From assembly GCA_024278775.1 (NCBI GenBank), contig JAJRSP010000193.1:1-5102 (forward strand): 5,102 nucleotides of DNA, given 5' to 3'. Origin of the DNA: Planctomycetota bacterium (GTDB lineage: Bacteria > Planctomycetota > Phycisphaerae > UBA1845). The notes under the pieces were generated by a model. The model did no database searches, was not told the origin of the DNA, and was given only the letters and a program-made list of their open reading frames with translations. Positions 1-5,102 of this stretch are shown here, in pieces; position 1 is the stretch's first letter, and the number at the start of each line of letters is the position of its first letter. A program made the translations under genes and the position numbers.

Positions 1-660
1 CCCGTTGCAGAACAGACCGTCGTCGCAGTTGGCGTTGTTCGTCGTGTGGACCACGACGTTGTTGACCTCGTCGCAGGTGTCGTCCGTGCAGACGACGCCA
101 TCGGTGAGTGTCGGTGGGGTGCCGGCGAGGCAGTCGAGCGTCGCGTCGCACGTTTCGGCCCCGTTGCAGAACAGACCGTCGTCGCAGTTGGCGTTGTTCG
201 TCGTGTGGACCACGACGTTGTTGACCTCGTCGCAGGTGTCGTCCGTGCAGACGACGCCATCGGTGAGTGTCGGTGGTGTGCCGGCGAGGCAATCGAGTGT
301 CGCGTCGCACGTCTCGGCCCCGTTACAGAACAAACCATCGTCACAGTTGCCGTTGTTTGGCGTGTGAACCACGACGTTGTTGACCTCATCGCAGGTGTCA
401 TCCGTGCAGGGTACGCCATCGGTGAGAGTCGGCGGTGTGCCCGCGAGGCAATCGAGCGTCGCGTCGCACGTCTCGGCCCCGTTACAGAACAGCCCGTCGT
501 CACAGTTGGCGTTGTTCGGTGTGTGAACCACGACGTTGTTGACTTCGTCACAGGTGTCATCCGTGCAGACGACGCCGTCGGAGAGCACTGGCGGAGTGCC
601 GGGTTGACATACGTTTGATACGCACGTTTCGGCTCCGTTGCAGAACAGACCGTCGTCGCA
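1..660 (-). repeat. Tandem coding repeat, 159-bp period, four full units plus a partial
   Basis: The string CCCGTTGCAG or a close variant recurs at 1, 160, 319, 478 and (as TCCGTTGCAG) 634. The spacing is 159, 159, 159 and 156 bp, so each unit is 53 codons, except the one nearest the N-terminus, which is 52. The missing codon lies in the segment reading VSNVCQPG instead of DATLDCLAG. By hand count the units at 1-159 and 160-318 differ at about 4 bases, all silent. The units at 160-318 and 319-477 differ at about 17 bases, with three residue changes (V to P, T to P, A to G). The array continues past the left edge, so copy number is unknown. Confidence 0.95.
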
Positions 661-1263
661 GTGGGCGTCGGTGAAGCATTCCTGGACGGTAACGGTCACC
701 TGGCCGTAGTCGATATCGGCCGGTAGCACATTGCCGAACTGGTTGCAGATGGCCGTGCCGAGGATAAGAGAGGCTGTGTCGGCGGACTGTATCACTGACG
801 TGCCGTTCGCCAGGGCCTGCATGTTCACGACGGCTACCCGTGCCCAGTTGCTCAAGCCCACCTGATCGCTGCACGGGGGAGAGGCCGCGGGGTGCGAGCC
901 GCCCAAGTCATCCACCAGCCCACCTGGATTATTGATCGTTCCGGTGGAGAGCCCCGAGGCATTGAACAGGGCCGTGTGGGTAATGGACTGGGCCGTGACC
1001 ACGGTGTTGGTGTAGCTCAGGTCTACAGTCACCGAGGAAAGACCGTTGGTTTCCGTGGTCTGTGCCCACAATTCGACTACGAATGTCTCACCCGGCACAT
1101 ACTGGGTTTGTGCCGTGGGTAGTGTGGCGGTCGTGTCGGACGTACCCGCCGTTGGCAGGGTGATCGGTCGGATTGTGACGCGAATGATCGCGAAAGCCTC
1201 CGTCGGCACTGCGGCGACTATAGCCAGGGCCACCGCCCATCGCATGATCTTATAAGCTCTCAT
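1..1263 (-). CDS. Secreted cysteine-rich repeat protein with cohesin-like N-terminal domain (partial, C-terminus beyond window)
   Basis: The frame is open from an ATG at 1263 to the left edge, 421 codons with no stop. The start is supported by AAGGAG 8 nt upstream. Residues 1-25 form a signal peptide: basic MRAYKIMR, a hydrophobic core, and cleavage likely after AFA (A25). Residues about 50-194 look like a beta-sandwich of cohesin type (PGETFVVELWA, then GLSSVTVDLSY), with Cys131 and Cys173 possibly paired; this fold call comes from pattern only. From Cys196 the protein becomes cysteine-rich: CDDGLFCNG begins at residues 202, 254, 307, 360 and 413, giving repeats of 52 then 53 residues with six cysteines each (CDDG, LFC, ETC, LDC, VVC, DTC). 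These probably form small disulfide-bonded modules outside the cell. The same motif occurs once in the protease encoded upstream on the same strand. The function is unknown; an adhesive, scaffold or stalk role is plausible. Total length and C-terminal domains cannot be seen. Confidence 0.92.
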   Translation of the reverse strand, partial: MRAYKIMRWAVALAIVAAVPTEAFAIIRVTIRPITLPTAGTSDTTATLPTAQTQYVPGETFVVELWAQTTETNGLSSVTVDLSYTNTVVTAQSITHTALFNASGLSTGTINNPGGLVDDLGGSHPAASPPCSDQVGLSNWARVAVVNMQALANGTSVIQSADTASLILGTAICNQFGNVLPADIDYGQVTVTVQECFTDAHCDDGLFCNGAETCVSNVCQPGTPPVLSDGVVCTDDTCDEVNNVVVHTPNNANCDDGLFCNGAETCDATLDCLAGTPPTLTDGVPCTDDTCDEVNNVVVHTPNNGNCDDGLFCNGAETCDATLDCLAGTPPTLTDGVVCTDDTCDEVNNVVVHTTNNANCDDGLFCNGAETCDATLDCLAGTPPTLTDGVVCTDDTCDEVNNVVVHTTNNANCDDGLFCNG

Positions 1264-1271
1264 AGTTCCCA

Positions 1272-1277
1272 CTCCTT
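1272..1277 (-). promoter_or_regulatory. Ribosome binding site of the repeat protein
   Basis: On the minus strand the sequence reads AAGGAG, followed by 8 nt and then ATG at 1263. This is close to the ideal Shine-Dalgarno sequence and spacing. It fixes the start at 1263 rather than at the second in-frame ATG (codon 7), which would also cut into the basic N-terminus of the signal peptide. Confidence 0.8.
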
Positions 1278-1323
1278 GCATAGGATCGAGGTCGCGTCAG
1301 GCGACACTGCCGATCCAATTGTG

Positions 1324-1352
1324 ATGATTCGTTTGAGCGGGTCCATGCTCAA
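1324..1352 (-). promoter_or_regulatory. Weak sigma-70-like promoter candidate upstream of the repeat protein
   Basis: On the minus strand TTGAGC (1352-1347) is followed after 17 nt by AATCAT (1329-1324). Each hexamer matches the consensus at 4 of 6 positions, and they lie about 60 nt before the start codon. TTGAGC is also one arm of a 6-bp inverted repeat (1333-1338 with 1347-1352). Such matches are common by chance, and the promoter rules of this organism are not known. The gene may instead be read through from the protease. Confidence 0.2.
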
Positions 1353-1397
1353 GTTCGGCGTTTTCCATCCAACATCCTACCGTTTTCGTATCTGTGA

Positions 1398-1418
1398 GAG
1401 TGGCACAAGGTGTCACTC
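1398..1418 (-). terminator. Imperfect hairpin just after the protease stop codon, no U-tract
   Basis: GAGTG pairs with CACTC, then there is one mismatch, then CAC pairs with GTG around a 3-nt loop. The hairpin begins 8 nt past the TAA of the protease. In the direction of transcription no run of U follows, so it does not meet the usual criteria for an intrinsic terminator. It may be an attenuating or mRNA-end-stabilising stem between the two tandem genes, or chance. Confidence 0.25.
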
Positions 1419-1425
1419 GTGGTGT

Positions 1426-4071
1426 TTATTCCTTCGCCCTCGGGCGTTTTGTGGCAGCCGCGGGTGGCGCGGTGCAGTTGGCACATGTTCCGCAGGTCTG
1501 GTTCATACATCCCACGAGGGCGGCGTAGTCACCGGTGCCGACGCACCCACCGATATCGCCGTCGACGTTGGCCGCAAGGCAGGGATCACCGGGGGCGTAA
1601 CAAGCACCGAAACAATTGGTCAACATGGTAATGTCACTTGCTCCGATCGTGCCGTCTCCGTCCACATCAGTGGCGCACAAGTCGCACGACGCGGCCGCCT
1701 CGTTGCAGTGCTCGCAGGCGGCGGTGCAGACGGCCGCTCCGGCTATGCACGAGCCGCCCGAACATATTTCCGCGCCGTTGCAGAACACGCCATCGTCACA
1801 ATCGGCGTTGATCGCGCACTGTGCCGTGCAGGGGTTGGAGCCGAGTCCGTCGATGTGAAGCGACCAGGCGTCCAGAGTTCCGGAATCGACGGAGACGCTA
1901 TCGAAGACGGTGATGGTCCATGCACCGGCCGAGTCCATCCCATCGAAAGCGCTCAACGCGCTAGTGGGTGTATAGCCGGGAGGAGATGAAAGATTCAGGG
2001 CACATTGTGACTCGATGGTTCCACCCGTGCCTTCGTCGTCGAGGATGATTCCGGAAAAATTGTCCTGGCTACAACCATAGGTCGACGCGGGAACGCCCGG
2101 ACGATCTATCACGGTGACCGTCGTTCCTCCGTGCGAGATTGTCACGGTTAGATCACCCACCCAGGTATGCGTGACCGTGAGATCGACGTTTACGTCACCG
2201 ATGGGGAAGGAATCCGGCACGGTGATCGTGTCGGTGGCCGGATTGCCCGCGCCACCGCCGTCTGGAATAGCGACGTTGGGGGCACTCTGATAAACCGTGG
2301 GGTTTCCGGCCGTACCGCTGCCGCATACAGACGCATCACCCAGGTAGGTTCCACCGGAGGCCGTGCAACCGGCCGATGTGTCTATGCTGCAGAAGGCACC
2401 GGCGCAGCAGGCTCCTTGCCCCTGGCAGGTGCCGCCGATGCAAACTTGACCGGGGGGGCAACTGACCGGCGTGTGGGAGCATGATCCGCTAGTGCAGACA
2501 TCAACCGTACACGGGTCGCCGTCGTCGCAATCGGTGTTGACCACGCATGGGGTTAGCAGAGAAAGGGTGTTAATGACATCGATCCGGCCATAACCATACC
2601 CGATGTCGAAACCGGCCGGTCCGAGATCAATCGCTCCGTCGCGAATGAGCTGACGTACCGAGGCCGGCGTGAGAGTCGGGTCGGCGCTAAGGAGAAGGGC
2701 GGCCAAGCCGGCCACGTGGGGCGACGCCTGGCTCGTGCCGCATTGGCTGGCGAACGACGTGCCGCCGGCAGCGATGCCGGCCGACCGGATATCGCAGCCC
2801 GGTGCGGTAACGTCCAGTTGGTCGCTCCGGTTGCTGAAACAGATCAGATTATCCACCTTGATGTTGGTGTCGGTACAGAGGGTCGTCGTGCAGGAGGCGT
2901 TGCCACACCACGAAAAACTGGACTGAGAGTTTTCGCAGTTGGGGAAGTCGTTGTCGAAGACCGCCCCCACGGCGATGGCGCCGGTCGCGCAGGCGGGTGA
3001 CCCCATGGCGTTGGCGTTGGCCTCGTTACCTGCCGCGGCCACGACCACGACGCCGTTGGCCACAGCGTTGTTGACGGCAACGGCCGAGCTGTCGCTGTCA
3101 CATGTTCCGGTAAAGACGCCGCCGCCCAAACTCAGGTTGATGACGTCACAGCGGCCGCCGCTCGCCGTCTGGTCTGCGGCGTAGTTGATACCCGCGAGCA
3201 CATCCGAATTGAACCCGCTGCCGTTGGCATCCAGCACTTTGATGCCGATGAGGGTGGCGGCGGGCGCGACGCCCTGCAAGGGGGTGGAGACACCGCATCG
3301 TGTGTCCGAGACACCCGTACCACCCACGGCGATACCGGCGACGTTGGATCCGTGTCCGTTATCGTCCTCGGGGTTATTGTCGTTGTTGGCGAAGTCGCGA
3401 CCAGCGGCCGTGTCGACCCGGCCGGCGAACAAGATGTGATCGGAGTCGATGCCGGTATCAATGATGCACACTCGGACGCCGCTTCCATCGGCGGAGAGAC
3501 CCGCGCCGGTGATCTGGCTTTGCAAGGCCCGGATCATGGGAACGCTGACGGTGAGGTAGGCGTGCATCACGCGATCCTCCTCGACCTTAACCACGCCGGG
3601 CATGGCCAGCAGGTCCGCAAGTCGTGCCCTAGGGATGCGGCGGAGGTTGATCGTATTTGGAAGGACCGTCTTGTATTCGTACTTGAGGTGGCCGCCGACG
3701 TTTGCGGCCCATTGCCGGATAGTGTTCTTGCGGTCAGACGCGAGGCGGGGTGTGACGGCTCCCGCGACCGGAGAGAGATGGACGAAGACGCTCACCAGAT
3801 CTGTCGTGGCAGGCTGCGGGGTAGTGGTCGCATTAGCGGTGGCGTCTGGCACGAAGTCTGTCACCGTTTTCGGACCGGCGGCCTGGCTTGCGGGACGAAC
3901 GTTCCCACTATCGGACTTTTGGGGTTGGTTGAGGCTGGGGTAGGATAATCGCCGGATCTGGGTCCCGCCGCCTGATCCAATGCTTACACCGCACAGGGCG
4001 GCCCATGCGATCAGAACGAATACGTGTTGACGACGAGATGACTGCGAGAGCTTGACCATACGCATCTTCAC
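1426..4071 (-). CDS. Secreted subtilisin-family (S8) serine protease with P domain and dockerin-like C-terminus
   Basis: This is a complete 881-residue extracellular endopeptidase. Residues about 14-34 are an export signal. About 92-172 match an I9 propeptide, which in this family chaperones folding and inhibits until cleaved. The catalytic domain spans about 195-505, with Asp205 (IIDTGID), His240 (NGHGSNVAG), oxyanion Asn349 (AAAGNE) and Ser447 (GTSQASPHVAG) all present, so it should be active. An insertion at about 374-411 adds several cysteines. Next come a cysteine module (508-550, CDDGDPC), an ACC..GGTY..C module (554-583), a P/Homo B domain (about 595-742), another CDDGVFCNG module (751-800) and two dockerin-like calcium loops (802-813 and 835-848), ending in a basic tail. 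The start is a GTG with AGGA 8 nt upstream; no other start codon occurs between it and the in-frame TGA at 4141-4143. In-frame ATGs at codons 3 and 5 are poorer alternatives. It lies 162 bp upstream of the repeat-protein gene on the same strand. The substrate is unknown. Confidence 0.96.
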   Translation of the reverse strand: MKMRMVKLSQSSRRQHVFVLIAWAALCGVSIGSGGGTQIRRLSYPSLNQPQKSDSGNVRPASQAAGPKTVTDFVPDATANATTTPQPATTDLVSVFVHLSPVAGAVTPRLASDRKNTIRQWAANVGGHLKYEYKTVLPNTINLRRIPRARLADLLAMPGVVKVEEDRVMHAYLTVSVPMIRALQSQITGAGLSADGSGVRVCIIDTGIDSDHILFAGRVDTAAGRDFANNDNNPEDDNGHGSNVAGIAVGGTGVSDTRCGVSTPLQGVAPAATLIGIKVLDANGSGFNSDVLAGINYAADQTASGGRCDVINLSLGGGVFTGTCDSDSSAVAVNNAVANGVVVVAAAGNEANANAMGSPACATGAIAVGAVFDNDFPNCENSQSSFSWCGNASCTTTLCTDTNIKVDNLICFSNRSDQLDVTAPGCDIRSAGIAAGGTSFASQCGTSQASPHVAGLAALLLSADPTLTPASVRQLIRDGAIDLGPAGFDIGYGYGRIDVINTLSLLTPCVVNTDCDDGDPCTVDVCTSGSCSHTPVSCPPGQVCIGGTCQGQGACCAGAFCSIDTSAGCTASGGTYLGDASVCGSGTAGNPTVYQSAPNVAIPDGGGAGNPATDTITVPDSFPIGDVNVDLTVTHTWVGDLTVTISHGGTTVTVIDRPGVPASTYGCSQDNFSGIILDDEGTGGTIESQCALNLSSPPGYTPTSALSAFDGMDSAGAWTITVFDSVSVDSGTLDAWSLHIDGLGSNPCTAQCAINADCDDGVFCNGAEICSGGSCIAGAAVCTAACEHCNEAAASCDLCATDVDGDGTIGASDITMLTNCFGACYAPGDPCLAANVDGDIGGCVGTGDYAALVGCMNQTCGTCANCTAPPAAATKRPRAKE

Positions 4072-4079
4072 CGTAGAAG

Positions 4080-4099
4080 TCCTGCCCCACGGGACAGGA
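4080..4099 (-). promoter_or_regulatory. Protease ribosome binding site inside an inverted repeat
   Basis: On the minus strand AGGA (4083-4080) lies 8 nt before the GTG start and is the best Shine-Dalgarno match. It forms the end of a 20-nt imperfect palindrome: TCCTG at one end pairs with CAGGA at the other, then one mismatch, then two to three G-C pairs around a very short loop. Pairing in the mRNA would hide the AGGA behind a UCCU. This could be a translational control stem or a protein-binding dyad. The sequence shows the symmetry; any regulatory role is inferred. Confidence 0.4.
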
Positions 4100-4440
4100 T
4101 TTGTTTCGACTGGATCCCCTACCTGTTGAACCCCTGCCCCTCATCCTACCCAGAGAGCCGCTGGGATTCAAGGGAAACGGCTTATTCCGTTAATACTCCC
4201 TAATCTCCCAGCAATCAGATCGAGATATCGGGCCTGGTGCCATCAATTCGGGGAAATGGGCGTGGGCAGGCCAGGACCTCGACGGCTTGTTTTTGTTGTC
4301 TTGCTTTTGATGTTGCGCGTTGATGATCATCGCAAGAACGGCGACACGTCGTTTCCAAGTCCGAGCCGCAGTTCTTCCCTTCGAATACGTGCCGCGCGTG
4401 TACGGCAGTTTCCGATAATACACGAGATACATCAAGTGAT

Positions 4441-4530
4441 ATGGCACCGTAAATAATACTGTTTTCATACTCCAATATTAAATAGCTCTAATCGTACATT
4501 AAAACGCTCTGATTCTTCTTGCGTTTTACT
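4441..4530. promoter_or_regulatory. AT-rich segment, probable promoter zone
   Basis: By hand count about 29 of 90 bases are G or C, far below the clearly GC-rich genes around it. It contains TA-rich strings such as AATATTAAAT at 4474-4483. The segment lies about 110-200 bp upstream of the rightward gene. Low GC in a GC-rich genome often marks promoters or protein-binding DNA. No hexamer pair with correct spacing was convincing enough to mark as a specific promoter. Confidence 0.35.
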
Positions 4531-4560
4531 AAGCGCTCCGGCACGGTGGGGGCTGCGTCT

Positions 4561-4585
4561 GTTGCTAACGATTGTATCGTACAAC
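4561..4585. promoter_or_regulatory. Dyad-symmetric site, operator candidate
   Basis: ACGAT and ATCGT form a perfect inverted repeat around TGT (4568-4580). It is flanked by GTTG and CAAC, which extend the symmetry with a 3-versus-1 base bulge. The right half includes ATCGTACA (4576-4583), which also occurs at 4491-4498, exactly 85 bp upstream and close to eight helical turns. The position, 56 bp before the start of the rightward gene, fits an operator or activator site. Regulator identity is unknown and chance is possible. Confidence 0.3.
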
Positions 4586-4628
4586 GGTTGGGGGTTTGTT
4601 TCGAGGGGAAGCGGGTAAACCAACTGTG

Positions 4629-4634
4629 AAAGGA
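4629..4634 (+). promoter_or_regulatory. Ribosome binding site of the rightward gene
   Basis: AAAGGA precedes the ATG at 4641 by 6 nt. It is a good purine-rich Shine-Dalgarno match with acceptable spacing, and it supports both the start codon and the reality of the short partial gene that follows. Confidence 0.75.
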
Positions 4635-4640
4635 AAGATT

Positions 4641-5102
4641 ATGAATTCGTTATCGAAAAAAATATCGATCACGATCGTCGTGTTGTCTACCCTATCAATG
4701 CCGGGCGGCATTGTTTTTGGTGCGACATACGACTTTGGCTCCGGTGCCGGTGTGGATCGGTTTGCCTATCGATTCGGTGTCCCCAAACAGCCGCTGCCTT
4801 CGGCGACCTACAGCTCTCCGGCTATAGCGTTTTCCGCTGGCCAATACGCGACCATCGCAGCGTCGGACGATGTTCGGTACTCGACGGGGCCTGTCGAAGG
4901 CGGCTTAGTGGCCGGGATGCGGTTTGTCTTCACCATTTACGAATTGCCCAGTGCCATTACGGTGTCTTTCCGGCAAGCGTGCATGAAGCGATTTGACCGG
5001 GCCGGTATCGTCAGCCGTCGACCGATGGTGGTCTGGAGGACGGCTGATGAGATCGAGAGGTCCACGCGCGATTCCGGTTCGCGTCGAGGCGACTCGGCGG
5101 CG
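4641..5102 (+). CDS. Exported protein of unrecognised family (partial, C-terminus beyond window)
   Basis: The frame is open for 154 codons from ATG at 4641 to the right edge; the two other plus-strand frames close within about 15 codons in the middle of it. AAAGGA lies 6 nt upstream. Residues 1-28 look like a signal peptide: MNSLSKK, a hydrophobic stretch to about residue 20, and likely cleavage near VFG or VFGA at 27-28. Residues 29-107 (TYDFGSGAGVDRFAY, later IAASDDVRY and MRFVFTIYE) look like a secreted beta-rich domain. After about residue 107 the character changes: residues 111-150 contain eleven Arg/Lys and little hydrophobic patterning, unlike the first part. The second half could be a genuine extension, an interrupted gene after an insertion or deletion, or an assembly join. 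I do not recognise the family and assign no function. The gene is divergent from the protease. Confidence 0.7.
   Translation, partial: MNSLSKKISITIVVLSTLSMPGGIVFGATYDFGSGAGVDRFAYRFGVPKQPLPSATYSSPAIAFSAGQYATIAASDDVRYSTGPVEGGLVAGMRFVFTIYELPSAITVSFRQACMKRFDRAGIVSRRPMVVWRTADEIERSTRDSGSRRGDSAA

Larger units (their letters stand above)
4072..4640. other. Divergent intergenic region without a convincing gene
   Basis: This 569-bp gap lies between the 5' ends of two divergent genes, the protease (leftward) and the exported protein (rightward), so it must hold their promoters unless transcripts enter from elsewhere. Its left part has GC content similar to the genes, and its right part contains an AT-rich stretch. 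Short open frames occur on both strands between about 4190 and 4475 but lack good ribosome sites, recognisable motifs or gene-like composition. A small stem, AACGG/CCGTT, lies at 4176-4191. I see no tRNA, rRNA, transposase or clear sigma-70 promoter here. Confidence 0.7.

Noticed and set aside
5..618. Two plus-strand open frames across the repeat array
   Set aside because: They are antisense shadows of the 159-bp coding repeat: the period is a multiple of three, so frames without a stop in one unit stay open in the next. The minus frame has a signal peptide, a ribosome site and codon-silent variation.
1..636. CRISPR array or noncoding tandem repeat
   Set aside because: There is no repeat-spacer alternation. 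The whole 159-bp unit is conserved, coding in frame, and varies mostly at silent positions.
1276..1989. 237-codon plus-strand frame overlapping the 3' end of the protease gene
   Set aside because: It is antisense to clear dockerin-like and P-domain coding sequence, has no recognisable motif and no good ribosome site.
3976..4005. Lipoprotein signal in the protease (Cys27)
   Set aside because: The residues before the cysteine are AAL, with Leu at -1 where Gly, Ala or Ser is required, so lipidation is unlikely. An ordinary export signal fits better.
3908..4171. 87-codon minus-strand frame overlapping the protease start
   Set aside because: It begins with TTG, lies out of frame over the protease signal region and shows no protein features; it is a shadow frame.
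4190..4475. Short minus-strand frames (86-92 codons) in the divergent intergenic region
   Set aside because: Two overlapping frames compete and neither has a properly spaced ribosome site (GGAG sits 1 nt before one ATG, and the other uses TTG). The proteins show no domain, signal or gene-like composition.
4910..5101. Minus-strand frame open from the right edge, opposite the exported protein
   Set aside because: It has no start in view and no recognisable motif. About 190 open bases are expected by chance in GC-rich DNA, and it overlaps a plus-strand gene with a good start.

Overview
The window most likely comes from a GC-rich bacterium of the Planctomycetota or a similar lineage. This is an inference from protein style: secreted modular proteins with cysteine-rich CDDG..CNG modules, an ACC..GGTY..C module, a P/Homo B domain and a dockerin-like C-terminus. 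No RNA gene or other phylogenetic marker is present, so the assignment is not proven. All three recognisable genes begin with an export signal, so this is a locus of cell-surface or secreted proteins.

Layout from left to right. (1) Positions 1-1263, minus strand: the first 421 codons of a secreted protein that runs off the left edge. It has a signal peptide, a beta-rich domain that looks cohesin-like, and then a tandem array of 53-residue, six-cysteine repeats encoded at a 159-bp period. (2) Positions 1264-1425: a 162-bp gap with a clear Shine-Dalgarno site, a weak promoter candidate and an imperfect hairpin. (3) Positions 1426-4071, minus strand: a complete 881-residue subtilisin-family (S8) serine protease. 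It carries an I9-type propeptide, an intact Asp-His-Asn-Ser set, cysteine-rich modules, a P domain and a dockerin-like pair of calcium loops. (4) Positions 4072-4640: a 569-bp divergent intergenic region with no convincing gene. It includes an AT-rich stretch, a dyad and a repeated octamer. (5) Positions 4641-5102, plus strand: the first 154 codons of an exported protein of unrecognised family that runs off the right edge. Its sequence character changes after about residue 107.

The protease and the repeat protein are in tandem and could be co-transcribed. They share the same cysteine module. The repeat protein has a cohesin-like N-terminal domain and the protease a dockerin-like C-terminus, so the two could bind each other or a common surface scaffold. 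That is a hypothesis from domain appearance only. The most unusual signal is the repeat array: its two copies nearest the window edge encode identical protein and differ only at silent positions, which suggests recent expansion or gene conversion under protein-level constraint.
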